From: a virus
IMG/VR virus record: IMGVR_UViG_3300047352_000034
Span: 1 to 32,326 of that record
Strand: one strand, 5' to 3'
DNA: 32,326 nt
In this document: positions 7,484-13,943 of the stretch, in pieces
Layout: every line of letters begins with the position of its first letter
Position numbering within the stretch: the first letter of the stretch is position 1
Translations under genes and position numbers: made by a program
The notes under the pieces: generated by a model
The model's database searches: none
Told to the model about the DNA's origin: nothing
The model's input: only the letters and a program-made list of their open reading frames with translations

Positions 7484-7928
7484 TTTGAGCTAACTCGTTT
7501 AGTGCTTCATGCACTTGTTCTTTTATTATTAATTCTGCTTCTGCATATTTATCTACAGTTATAACTTGATGTGCGATTCTTGAAGGTAGTCCTAATAGCT
7601 TTGCTCTTGCATTAGCTACATAGTCAACCCAAGTATCTTCTACTAATTGTGCTGGTATTAAGCTACCTTCTAGTTCTTCTACTTCTAACTCTGCTTTTCT
7701 TGCTTGAGCAGCAGTTAGTTTGGTTTTTTCTTCTGCAATATCACCTGATCCGCTTCGTTTGTGATAACCGCCTAGCTTTCTAAGGTAAGAAATATATGAG
7801 ATTCTACAAACATCTATATTTAAAGGGCTTCTACCTTGTTTAGAGGGAAATATGCCATCTCTAATGAGTTCTGAGACTCTTTTGACCGATAAGTCCAAAT
7901 GGTCTGCAACTTCTCTTTGTGTAGCCAT
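7404..7928 (-). CDS. Terminase small subunit, Nu1-like
   Basis: The 174-residue protein begins with a winged helix-turn-helix (TQREVADHLDLSVKRVSELI, then a GIFPSKQGRSPLNIDVCR wing) as in the lambda gpNu1 family, which binds cosB and recruits the large subunit. The middle (residues about 60-85, EEKTKLTAAQARKAELEVEE) is the charged helix and following LIPAQLVEDTWVDY block typical of this family. The C-terminal helix is likely the contact with the large subunit. The length is close to gpNu1 (181). The start at 7928 has no obvious SD. The next gene overlaps by 80 bases, so the two are made together. Confidence 0.85.
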   Translation of the reverse strand: MATQREVADHLDLSVKRVSELIRDGIFPSKQGRSPLNIDVCRISYISYLRKLGGYHKRSGSGDIAEEKTKLTAAQARKAELEVEELEGSLIPAQLVEDTWVDYVANARAKLLGLPSRIAHQVITVDKYAEAELIIKEQVHEALNELAQNGIPQKYRKSGTGDESNMDSTTQSQD

Positions 7929-8038
7929 ACAGTCCGTTTATTACCCTATTAGATTTCGACTGTCGCTAGAAAAAAACTGTCGTCGCGCATAACCCATAAT
8001 AAATAGCCAAGAAGAACCTACACATGGGGGTGCATACC
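7929..8038. other. Non-coding stretch before terminase, possible cos region
   Basis: The 110 bases between the gpZ-like gene and small terminase carry no gene. They hold two ACTGTCG heptamers (7959-7965 and 7976-7982), a GTCGTCGCGC run right after the second, and a G-rich CATGGGGGTGCAT block near 8022-8035, all unusually GC-rich for this genome. In lambda, cosB/cosN sit at the Nu1 end, so position and composition fit a packaging site. No cut site can be proven from the sequence. Confidence 0.4.
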
Positions 8039-8707
8039 TCATTTGTATAAAATCCTTTTCATGTTTTTATCTAGCGATTTGTTAATAGTATTTCTTACAA
8101 CACCACCAACAGTCTTAAAGAAGTCTAACTGCTTGCGGAACTGTTGCGACTTAACTAAGTTAGCTACCTTTCTTATTCTATAACCTGATGTATCGCCTTT
8201 ACTTTGCCTACCATATCTTTCCCATACACCAAAGGTAGCACTAGGAAAACCTTTTGGTTTACCAACAAAATACTTCTCATTGTCGTTGAAGTATTTGGCT
8301 CTGTTACCAGCAGTGATATTACCAAACTTATTTAACTTAGTATTAGCAGTTGGAGTTATCACATATTCTTTTCTTGGTTGCTTCTTAGTTCCTTCAAGTA
8401 ATGGCTTCAAAAATTCTGCTGGGGTTCTACCTTTATTAGCAGCTTTACCCCAACTATTCTTAATAAATACTAATCCATTAAACTCACGTCTACTTAACTT
8501 AGCTGGAAAGAACATTACACTTTTTATTGTACTTGCAAGAGGTCTATCTAAGTTCTTAGCTATTTGTGTTCTCATAGCATTAGTAGCTCTTACTCCTGTT
8601 TCATTTACTGAATCAACAATTATTTCAGGTAAAAACTTTTTTTCTATTCTTGATAGCTTTCTTTCTACCTCTTTAATGTTTGATTGAATGTTTATCTTTA
8701 CAGTCAT
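8039..8707 (-). CDS. Putative minor tail or tail-completion protein (gpZ-like)
   Basis: The 222-residue basic protein starts MTVKINIQSNIKEVERKLSR. Its pattern (a helical N-terminus with SVNETGVRATNAMRTQIAKN, a mid-part with KSVMFFPAKLSRREFNGLVF, and a basic C-terminus) resembles the gpZ/HK97-gp10-like tail completion proteins, which sit at the head-proximal end of the tail. In lambda that gene lies after FII, whereas here it is upstream of terminase, which is odd. The start at 8707 is chosen because its ATG overlaps the TGA of the 52-residue HTH gene and follows GGAGAAAGCG; a longer in-frame start at 8719 would lie inside that gene. Family assignment is tentative. Confidence 0.5.
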   Translation of the reverse strand: MTVKINIQSNIKEVERKLSRIEKKFLPEIIVDSVNETGVRATNAMRTQIAKNLDRPLASTIKSVMFFPAKLSRREFNGLVFIKNSWGKAANKGRTPAEFLKPLLEGTKKQPRKEYVITPTANTKLNKFGNITAGNRAKYFNDNEKYFVGKPKGFPSATFGVWERYGRQSKGDTSGYRIRKVANLVKSQQFRKQLDFFKTVGGVVRNTINKSLDKNMKRILYK

Positions 8708-8862
8708 CGCTTTCTCCAATGTGTTTGTGTTTCAAACTTCAATCCAAACTGTTTAGCTTTACGCCTGACTGTAGATGGATGCACGTCATAAGTCATAGCT
8801 ATATCATGGCTAGACTTACCCTGTTTTATCTTCTGTTCCAATTTATCTTTATTAATTTTCAT
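8704..8862 (-). CDS. Small helix-turn-helix protein (52 aa)
   Basis: The product starts MKINKDKLEQKIKQGKSSHD. Residues about 17-40 (SHDIAMTYDVHPSTVRRKAK) form a plain homeodomain-like helix-turn-helix: a first helix with IA, a turn, then HPSTVRRKAKQFG as recognition helix. Similar short HTH proteins, often next to terminase in phages, act as DNA-binding regulators or packaging aids. The ATG at 8862 follows the DUF3310 stop by 9 bases, and the TGA overlaps the next ATG (ATGA), so it is coupled to the gpZ-like gene. The frame was read directly from the minus strand; it is too short for usual ORF cut-offs. Function is not known. Confidence 0.65.
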   Translation of the reverse strand: MKINKDKLEQKIKQGKSSHDIAMTYDVHPSTVRRKAKQFGLKFETQTHWRKR

Positions 8863-8871
8863 ATTTGATAA

Positions 8872-9093
8872 TTATAAATTTTTGTAGTGTTCTATCAAGC
8901 GATTGAGATACCAAACACACTTCTCTAAGTCTTGTATGTTGGCATCTTTATACTTATGTCTATGCAGATATTTAACTGCTGATCCTTCTAAGTAAGCTGG
9001 ATATTGTCCGCCTAACTGTTGCTTTATGTAGTCTATACATTCAACTCCACCCTTATTGTAGTGCGGTGGTTTGTTTACTAAATCTGCTTTCAT
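8872..9093 (-). CDS. DUF3310 protein
   Basis: The 73-residue protein is a typical DUF3310 member: VNKPPHYNKGGVECIDYI at the start, then AVKYLHRHKYKD and a C-terminal helix DLEKCVWYLNRLIEHY. Such proteins are common in phages, where they appear alone or joined to nucleotide kinases; the fold recalls MazG-like helical bundles, but no activity has been shown from the motif. The ATG at 9093 overlaps the stop of the upstream gene (ATGA) and follows GGAGAAGCAA. A longer in-frame start at 9105 would lie inside the upstream gene and is not needed. Confidence 0.85.
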   Translation of the reverse strand: MKADLVNKPPHYNKGGVECIDYIKQQLGGQYPAYLEGSAVKYLHRHKYKDANIQDLEKCVWYLNRLIEHYKNL

Positions 9094-9407
9094 TTGCTTC
9101 TCCAATAACCTTTATAACCAATTAAATACTTCATAGCTTGAATTGCATCTGCTATATCATCTGCTGTAATCCACTTCTTAGAATCTAAATGCATTAGACA
9201 ATGCCAAGTTTCTTTGTATGATGTACATCTCTCTAAATCTATTTCTGTTTTCCAATTACCATCTACTAATAATTCTAAAACCTGATGCTCTTTATCTAGC
9301 TTCCAATTACCCCAAGATGTTTTAGGTTCTTGTTTTCTAACGATTTCCTCTAACTCTTTTAAGCTATACCCAATTTTTGCTTTTTTATATGCATTTAATT
9401 TATTCAT
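9090..9407 (-). CDS. Hypothetical protein (105 aa)
   Basis: No family is recognised. The N-terminal ~30 residues are a charged helix (KAKIGYSLKELEEIVRKQEP), the middle has a W-rich segment (TSWGNWKLDKEHQVLELLVDG), and the C-terminus ITADDIADAIQAMKYLIGYK looks like a small helical domain. The start ATG overlaps the TGA of the upstream gene and has a GGAG SD 7 bases upstream; the stop overlaps the DUF3310 start. It belongs to a run of five coupled small genes after the primase-helicase, so a role in early takeover or nucleotide metabolism is possible but not shown. Confidence 0.7.
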   Translation of the reverse strand: MNKLNAYKKAKIGYSLKELEEIVRKQEPKTSWGNWKLDKEHQVLELLVDGNWKTEIDLERCTSYKETWHCLMHLDSKKWITADDIADAIQAMKYLIGYKGYWRSK

Positions 9408-9589
9408 TTTTTTCTCCTTTTAGTTATTTCGTTCTTACATTTTTGTATGACCTTTTTCTTAGCACTTGGTGATTCAATATAATCATTCAGCTCTTTTAGT
9501 GTCATACTCTTTAGATAGTAATGCTCAGTAGTTGTCCTACCTGTAGCTCTATCTCTTATCTTTTGGCTTGCTTTTAGTTTTGCTGGCAT
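9404..9589 (-). CDS. Small basic hypothetical protein (61 aa)
   Basis: The product MPAKLKASQKIRDRATGRTT is lysine- and arginine-rich throughout and ends in TKRRKK; the middle has LKSMTLKELNDYIESP, a likely helix. A longer frame upstream exists, but the ATG at 9589 has AGGAGAAAC just before it, so it is the better start. It overlaps the end of the 51-residue gene by 41 bases. The high basic charge would fit nucleic-acid binding. No family is recognised. Confidence 0.65.
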   Translation of the reverse strand: MPAKLKASQKIRDRATGRTTTEHYYLKSMTLKELNDYIESPSAKKKVIQKCKNEITKRRKK

Positions 9590-9704
9590 CTTTGTTTCTC
9601 CTTTTCTTTTTGCCAAATATTGCTTCAAAATTCTTATCAAACTGTTCTTGTTCTATTTGCATATCTCTCCTTTTGCTTCCTTTACCACCATGCCACTTAG
9701 TCAT
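9549..9704 (-). CDS. Small WHGGKGS-type phage protein (51 aa)
   Basis: The protein opens MTKWHGGKGSKRRDMQIEQE, the short [KN]-x-GGKGS-x-[RP]-R signature that recurs in tiny proteins of many marine and T7-like phages, and ends in a basic tail with KKKRRNKD and KPKDKR. Its ATG overlaps the TGA of the upstream 165-residue gene (ATGA). Its frame then overlaps the next gene by 41 bases. Role unknown; the conserved glycine-rich basic motif could contact nucleic acid. It was read directly from the minus strand and is below usual ORF cut-offs. Confidence 0.6.
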   Translation of the reverse strand: MTKWHGGKGSKRRDMQIEQEQFDKNFEAIFGKKKRRNKDASKTKSKPKDKR

Positions 9705-10198
9705 ACGAAACTAACCCTCTTAAAAGTTATATCCATATTCTTCTGCTTAAATGTTTCTTTAGCTTCAAGGTAATCAGGATGCATAAATCTAAATAGTTCT
9801 TCTACGCTAAAAAGCACTACATCTTTATCTGATCCATACAATTCTTTTAATCTAGGAATTTGTGCATCCATATCACAAACAATAGCTATCTTGTTGTTTC
9901 TGTATTTGTAGCAACGAAAATCATCCTCTAATTCTCTATAGCCATTTGCTTTAGCTTTATCAACCAATGCTTTATATGCTCGATACATCATCTGTATCAT
10001 TTCTATTTTCTTTTTTGTATGTCCTTCAATAAGTGTTTCATCAAACAACATTTGTGCTTTGCAGAACTTAATCTCTAATTGAGTATCAACACATTTGAGT
10101 AATCGTTTTTTACCACCCCATTGCTTTTCAATAGAAGATTCATAATCCCTGTAGACTTTTAATTGTTTATCTAATGTTTCTTCTAAATAATTTTTCAT
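9701..10198 (-). CDS. Hypothetical protein (165 aa)
   Basis: No family is recognised. The N-terminal half is helical and charged (DKQLKVYRDYESSIEKQWGG; MIQMMYRAYKALVDKAKANG), and the C-terminal half has alternating short strands and helices (YRNNKIAIVCDMDAQIPRLK, then VVLFSVEELFRFMHPDYLE). It contains five cysteines without a metal-binding pattern. It is the first gene after the iteron/hairpin region and its stop overlaps the next start. The ATG at 10198 follows TATTAGCAA with no SD. Its position after the primase-helicase suggests a replication-linked role, but this is only context. Confidence 0.7.
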   Translation of the reverse strand: MKNYLEETLDKQLKVYRDYESSIEKQWGGKKRLLKCVDTQLEIKFCKAQMLFDETLIEGHTKKKIEMIQMMYRAYKALVDKAKANGYRELEDDFRCYKYRNNKIAIVCDMDAQIPRLKELYGSDKDVVLFSVEELFRFMHPDYLEAKETFKQKNMDITFKRVSFV

Positions 10199-10225
10199 TT
10201 GCTAATACATATAGTGTGTATATGT

Positions 10226-10242
10226 GTAGTCCTACGGACTAC
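10226..10242. promoter_or_regulatory. Hairpin in the gap after the primase-helicase gene
   Basis: GTAGTCC (10226-10232) and GGACTAC (10236-10242) form a perfect 7-bp stem with a TAC loop. It sits beside the TACACAC array and an AT-rich tract (TATATAATGTAT, 10260-10271). Without a T-tract on the minus strand it is not a plain terminator; it may be part of an origin or regulate the downstream gene. Confidence 0.45.
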
Positions 10243-10273
10243 TACACACACAACACACATATATAATGTATGC

Positions 10274-10311
10274 TTACACACTTACACACCCATACACACT
10301 TGTTTACACAC
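10274..10311. repeat. Four TACACAC iterons, possible replication origin element
   Basis: [TA]TACACAC occurs at 10274-10281, 10282-10289, 10292-10299 and 10304-10311, starting directly behind the primase-helicase stop codon. More CA-rich sequence (ACACACAACACACAT) lies at 10244-10259. Short direct repeats beside an AT-rich stretch and a hairpin, next to the replication gene, fit an iteron-type origin; this role is inferred. Confidence 0.45.
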
Positions 10312-12237
10312 CTATACATCTTCATGGAGTTTATAATCCACTAATCTATAACCTGTATCTTTTTCTATTCCAGTTACAGTTTTCTTTTGTTCAACCAAAC
10401 CAGCATCAACAAGTCGATAAAAAGAATTATTTACATCATCTCTAGAAAAAGGTTTACCGCTTCCATTAAACACTGCCTGATGTCCAAATGTTTTATATGT
10501 AAACCATTTTTCTTCAGGTACAGGATCATCTTTAGCCATCCAATACATTAGGCTTAAAAGTTTTAAATCAACAATATGATTAATTTGTTTTTGCGTGACA
10601 ATATCCTCATTAGTTTCAATTAATAATCCTGAAGTAACCTCATATCCATCACCTGTTAATACCTCTTCGTGGAATTCAAACTTTTTCTCAGCCATGCCCA
10701 TTCCATCTTTATTTTTAGTCTGTTTCATAGTGACTAACATAGAATCTTCGTTATCAGACTTCGTACCTTTTCTTTCAACAATAAATTCACCATCAATACT
10801 GGCATCTAATACAGACGAACCTCTTGCTCTATTCTTATTACCTCTACCAGTGTGATGAACCATTAAAACAGTACAATTAAATGTTTGTATTAACTGATCT
10901 GCTGCTTTTATAAACTTATTGACCTCTTGAGCAGAGTTTTCGTCACCTGAGAAGCATCTTTGAAATGTATCTAATATAATTAAACCGATATTGCCCACAT
11001 CTTTTTGTAATATATTTATCTCTGCTTCAAGTTTTTCTAATTCTTCTTGTTCGTTTATTCTTGAACCTCTATTTGATAAAAACAAAGGTACGCCAGCTAA
11101 TGATCCACCATGAACAGACTGGTCATACGCTCCCAACCTTTTGCGTATGCCTGAAACACCCTCGCCAGCAAGATATACTACAGGAGCTTTCGTTGCTTTA
11201 TGTCCATAAAAATCACTACCTTTTGCAATAGCACATGCCATAGCAATAGCAATAAATGATTTACCTGACTTAGGATCACCAAATACTGTTACTAATTTTT
11301 GTTTCTCAAAACAATTTTCAATTAACCAATCAGGACTTTCAATTTGTGAAATAACTTGGTCAGCTCTTTCAAATCTTAATGCACCTTTTGGTATTTTTTC
11401 TTTTTGTTTGCTAACAAAAGTTTCAAAACCTTCAAAAATATCAAAGTAATTACTTTCTGCTGCATCCCATAAATCGTCTTTTTCTGCAAAATCATCAGGT
11501 GGCGTAATAATCTTTACATTAGTACAGTCATTTGCTCTTAAATGCTCAGCTATTTCATTCGCAGCTTTTTTACCAGCTTTATCATTATCAGGAAATATCC
11601 AAACAGTTCTATTAAAAATAGGTGACCAATCTGTTTTATTCCATCCTGTAGCACCGCCATGCCAACAACAAACATCATAATCCCAAATACGCTCTGCTCC
11701 TCGCATAGCTTTCTCACCCTCATTGACTATTACAGGTTTTTCAGGATATTTATTTGTTATATATAGTGGCAATAAACCTTCAGGTCTTTTCATTGACCAA
11801 GTGCCATTAGGATTTAGGCTAAAAGGTGCATATTTCATAGGCAACCCTTGATGCCTTAACACCATAAAGTTGTCTGCATATTTAACTTTCACTGATGATT
11901 GTCTATATAGATCAACCATTTGTTCTCTAGAAAATGACCTCACATTACTGGCAATGGGGGAATTGCCATTTTGTACGGAGTTATTATGTTTATGTAATGC
12001 AAGGTCATAACCAAACTGTTTTACGATTTCAGAGACATCTTTTCCATGCTGTTCGATTAGCCACTTAACACCACCGCCTATGCCTTCCTCAAAGTCATAG
12101 AACTGACCTGTTTCAAGATTAAATACTAGTGATCCTTTATTATTCCATCGCCATTCATTAGTCTTTTGGATTTTAGGTTCACCTAGTATTAGTCTTGCAA
12201 CATCAGGTGCTATTTTTTGCCAATCGTAATCTTGCAT
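10312..12237 (-). CDS. Toprim primase-helicase
   Basis: The 641-residue protein combines a primase-like front with a RecA-fold helicase. Residues 1-80 resemble a primase N-terminus (SLVFNLETGQFYDFEEGIGG) without zinc-binding cysteines. A Toprim domain spans about 165-245, with E173 in VNEGEK and the D-x-D of FPDNDKAG (217-219). The helicase part (305-500) is of the AAA_25/RepA type: Walker A GDPKSGKS (320-327), Walker B LIILDT (419-424) and the HHTGRG motif (461-466). A C-terminal winged helix (about 565-630) may bind DNA. Phage proteins of this type unwind the fork and may prime DNA. The start directly follows the stop of the SSB-like gene. No DNA polymerase is encoded, so the product must hand over to the host replisome. 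Confidence 0.88.
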   Translation of the reverse strand: MQDYDWQKIAPDVARLILGEPKIQKTNEWRWNNKGSLVFNLETGQFYDFEEGIGGGVKWLIEQHGKDVSEIVKQFGYDLALHKHNNSVQNGNSPIASNVRSFSREQMVDLYRQSSVKVKYADNFMVLRHQGLPMKYAPFSLNPNGTWSMKRPEGLLPLYITNKYPEKPVIVNEGEKAMRGAERIWDYDVCCWHGGATGWNKTDWSPIFNRTVWIFPDNDKAGKKAANEIAEHLRANDCTNVKIITPPDDFAEKDDLWDAAESNYFDIFEGFETFVSKQKEKIPKGALRFERADQVISQIESPDWLIENCFEKQKLVTVFGDPKSGKSFIAIAMACAIAKGSDFYGHKATKAPVVYLAGEGVSGIRKRLGAYDQSVHGGSLAGVPLFLSNRGSRINEQEELEKLEAEINILQKDVGNIGLIILDTFQRCFSGDENSAQEVNKFIKAADQLIQTFNCTVLMVHHTGRGNKNRARGSSVLDASIDGEFIVERKGTKSDNEDSMLVTMKQTKNKDGMGMAEKKFEFHEEVLTGDGYEVTSGLLIETNEDIVTQKQINHIVDLKLLSLMYWMAKDDPVPEEKWFTYKTFGHQAVFNGSGKPFSRDDVNNSFYRLVDAGLVEQKKTVTGIEKDTGYRLVDYKLHEDV

Positions 12238-12837
12238 CTAGAATGGTATATCGTCTTCAGTTAGTTCTTGTCTATCTATCTGAGCTTGAGTAGCTGCTGC
12301 CACTTGTTCGCTCATACTAACTTCGCCATCAGCAATCATTGGCTCTTCCCATACAGGAACAACAAAACCTGCTGGTCTATCTTTCCATCCTAAAAATTCA
12401 AATAAAGGTACGTTGATGTTTAATGCTTTAAGCTCAATAACCTCATATTTATTACTAAATTGAAATACAGGAACTTTGCCTTTATTAGCTTCTATGTCCT
12501 TATAGAACTGAACAGCCATCCTTTTAAATGCCTGATACTCACCAAAGCTAAACCTTGACCATAAGAATTGACGTTTATCATTGGTATAAAGATTAATGCT
12601 AAATGCTTCTTTATAACCATCTTCAGGCTTAGGCGTTACAATGAATGGTTTATCGCTGTATTCAGTGTTGTATGTACCATTCCACATACCCCAACCTGTT
12701 TTAATGGTATCAGGGCAAACCATAATCTTATCTAAGGTTATAGCTTCTTCATTTGAGTACCATGTTTTATCAGCGTTTTTGTGCATGATATAACTGATAC
12801 CGCTACCATTATTATCATTGGAAAAAATATCTTCCAT
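12238..12837 (-). CDS. Putative single-stranded DNA-binding protein
   Basis: The 199-residue protein has no clear family match by eye, but its features fit an SSB. The middle is beta-rich (PFIVTPKPEDGYKEAF, then RQFLWSRFSFGEYQAFKRM), a Pro/Glu-rich and Gln-rich linker follows (EEPMIADGEVSMSEQVAAAT), and the C-terminus ends ELTEDDIPF, the acidic-hydrophobic tip (DDDIPF in bacterial SSB) that recruits partner proteins. It sits immediately before the primase-helicase and right after a Hjc-like resolvase. GGAGAG lies 6 bases before the ATG. The linker plus tip are seen directly; the DNA-binding role is inferred from them and from gene order. Confidence 0.6.
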   Translation of the reverse strand: MEDIFSNDNNGSGISYIMHKNADKTWYSNEEAITLDKIMVCPDTIKTGWGMWNGTYNTEYSDKPFIVTPKPEDGYKEAFSINLYTNDKRQFLWSRFSFGEYQAFKRMAVQFYKDIEANKGKVPVFQFSNKYEVIELKALNINVPLFEFLGWKDRPAGFVVPVWEEPMIADGEVSMSEQVAAATQAQIDRQELTEDDIPF

Positions 12838-12851
12838 AATGCTCTCCTTTT

Positions 12852-13028
12852 TTAATGTATAGTTCTATCGTCTATACTGTTTATATAAATGCGTTCAAGA
12901 TATTCGTAATTAGACATCTTGTAGCTCTCGTAACTCTCATCATTAACAAAACCTAACAACTCTAGTGCTAGACATATTTTTTCGTATCTTTCTCGGCAAA
13001 ATCTTTCAAATTCATCATCCTGATACAT
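12852..13028 (-). CDS. Small acidic hypothetical protein (58 aa)
   Basis: Read directly from the minus strand: MYQDDEFERFCRERYEKICL, then a helix ALELLGFVNDESYE and a Tyr-rich end (MSNYEYLERIYINSIDDRTI). The composition is that of a real helical protein, and the frame fills the gap between resolvase and SSB genes. The ATG at 13028 overlaps the resolvase end by 14 bases, with GAGAAAG upstream as a modest SD. It may be an accessory partner of the resolvase or SSB. No family is recognised, and it is below usual ORF cut-offs. Confidence 0.6.
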   Translation of the reverse strand: MYQDDEFERFCRERYEKICLALELLGFVNDESYESYKMSNYEYLERIYINSIDDRTIH

Positions 13029-13434
13029 TTGCTTTCTCTAAAATATTTTTAATGTCCTTGCATATATCTTCTAAAGGACACATATAGGTAACTTGATTGT
13101 GCTTAGGTGCGTTACTAACTAAATAAGCTGGTATTACGCACATGATTGTTTTGCGATCAAACTTGTAAATCAGTAGAGGTATAAATTTATCGCCAGCACT
13201 TTTTAAAACCTGATCCCACCATTCTTGGCGATACATATTAGTATTTGATTGCTTGTATCTTTTACATTCAATAGCAAAGTTCTTGTAATAAATGTCTGCT
13301 AAACCACCTTTCCATGACTGGTCAAAGTTTCTTGAGACTCTATCTTCTATACCTACTCGTTCAAAACATTCATTAATCTTACGAACTATTAGACGTTCAA
13401 ATGTTGCACCTTTAGTTCTTGAATTGATAGGCAT
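13015..13434 (-). CDS. Hjc-type Holliday junction resolvase-like nuclease
   Basis: The 139-residue protein has the PD-(D/E)XK layout of archaeal Hjc and related phage resolvases: SRTKGATFERLIVRKINE with E13, then D47 in KGGLADIYY, and E56-x-K58 in FAIECKRYKQ, followed by a WWDQVLKSAGD helix. Such enzymes cut branched DNA and can clean up recombination or packaging intermediates. Its ATG overlaps the TAA of the membrane peptide gene (TAATG). A YqaJ-type exonuclease lies about 570 bases upstream in the same direction, so both may serve phage recombination. The three catalytic residues are all present. Confidence 0.8.
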   Translation of the reverse strand: MPINSRTKGATFERLIVRKINECFERVGIEDRVSRNFDQSWKGGLADIYYKNFAIECKRYKQSNTNMYRQEWWDQVLKSAGDKFIPLLIYKFDRKTIMCVIPAYLVSNAPKHNQVTYMCPLEDICKDIKNILEKANVSG

Positions 13435-13538
13435 TATTGATCCTTGTATAAGATGTAACCAATAAGTATTGCTAATAAAGCTAAAGTGCCTATTGTCATG
13501 GTAAACATATGAAATATAGTCTTAATAACCTCAAGCAT
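13434..13538 (-). CDS. Single-pass membrane peptide (34 aa)
   Basis: The frame was read directly: MLEVIKTIFHMFTMTIGTLA followed by LLAILIGYILYKDQ. Residues 8-30 form one hydrophobic stretch ended by YKDQ, a likely single transmembrane helix. Its ATG lies inside the last codons of the 55-residue gene and its TAA overlaps the resolvase ATG (TAATG), so it is tightly packed in the operon, which argues for a real gene despite its size. It lies far from the lysis genes. A role as a small early membrane protein that alters the host envelope is possible but unproven. Confidence 0.5.
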   Translation of the reverse strand: MLEVIKTIFHMFTMTIGTLALLAILIGYILYKDQ

Positions 13539-13698
13539 CTTGTAAGTTAATTAGTTCTTCTCTACCGCTTTGATACTTAATGTATCTGTACTCTTTTCCA
13601 GCACCTTTTTGGTAGTAATAAATGGCTATTGTTTTATCAGCTTTTTCTTCAGCTAATCGTTTTCTCTGCTCTTCAACTTTTGTAAAAAACTCAGTCAT
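13531..13698 (-). CDS. Small hypothetical protein (55 aa)
   Basis: Read from the minus strand: MTEFFTKVEEQRKRLAEEKA then a strand-rich half with TIAIYYYQKGAGKEYRYIKY. The N-terminal half is a charged helix, while the second half looks like a small beta hairpin with aromatic residues. The ATG overlaps the end of the ribbon-helix-helix gene by 8 bases, and the end overlaps the membrane peptide start by 8 bases. No family is recognised. The tight packing supports a real gene. Confidence 0.55.
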   Translation of the reverse strand: MTEFFTKVEEQRKRLAEEKADKTIAIYYYQKGAGKEYRYIKYQSGREELINLQDA

Positions 13699-13855
13699 TG
13701 TTCTTAGATTCTTTATGTGAACAAATACCTAGCTTGATTAAGAACTCGCCTGCTCCTTCAAGTTTCATGTAGTTTTTATCAGCAAACTCTTTTAATGCAG
13801 CGTGCATATCAGGTGTCAACCAAAGTGCCTTCTTTTCTTTAATATCTTTATTCAT
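13691..13855 (-). CDS. Ribbon-helix-helix-like small protein (54 aa)
   Basis: Read from the minus strand: MNKDIKEKKALWLTPDMHAA, then LKEFADKNYMKLEGAGEFLI. A short strand (KALWLTP) followed by two helices is the order of Arc/CopG-type proteins, in which two strands form the DNA-contacting ribbon. Most such proteins repress transcription from a nearby operator. It is the first gene after a recurrent intergenic motif and a long hairpin, so it may control its own operon, which runs on to the primase-helicase. GGAG in TGGAGAGTATAAATAAAT lies 14 bases before the ATG, rather far. It is below usual ORF cut-offs. Confidence 0.55.
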   Translation of the reverse strand: MNKDIKEKKALWLTPDMHAALKEFADKNYMKLEGAGEFLIKLGICSHKESKNND

Positions 13856-13913
13856 ATTTATTTATACTCTCCATTTTTTATTTTATAGATTTTTATAACT
13901 ATTACAATTACCA

Positions 13914-13927
13914 GTTTGATATTTATA
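13914..13927 (-). promoter_or_regulatory. Recurrent 14-bp intergenic motif, copy 2
   Basis: This is identical to copy 1 (minus strand TATAAATATCAAAC). It lies 59 bases upstream of the ribbon-helix-helix gene. A TTGTAA with TATAAA 14 bases on, or TAAAAT 16 bases on, follows at about 13909-13878 and could be a host-type promoter. Confidence 0.5.
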
Positions 13928-13943
13928 TAATATAATCAAAAGT

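Noticed and set aside
8280-8687. 135-codon hydrophobic plus-strand frame that could pass for a membrane protein
   Set aside because: It is antisense to the gpZ-like gene; its hydrophobicity comes from the Lys/Asn-rich codons of the real gene read backwards.
10244-10311. CRISPR array
   Set aside because: The TACACAC units are 8 bases long with 0-4 bases between most of them, so there are no spacers of the needed size and no cas genes.
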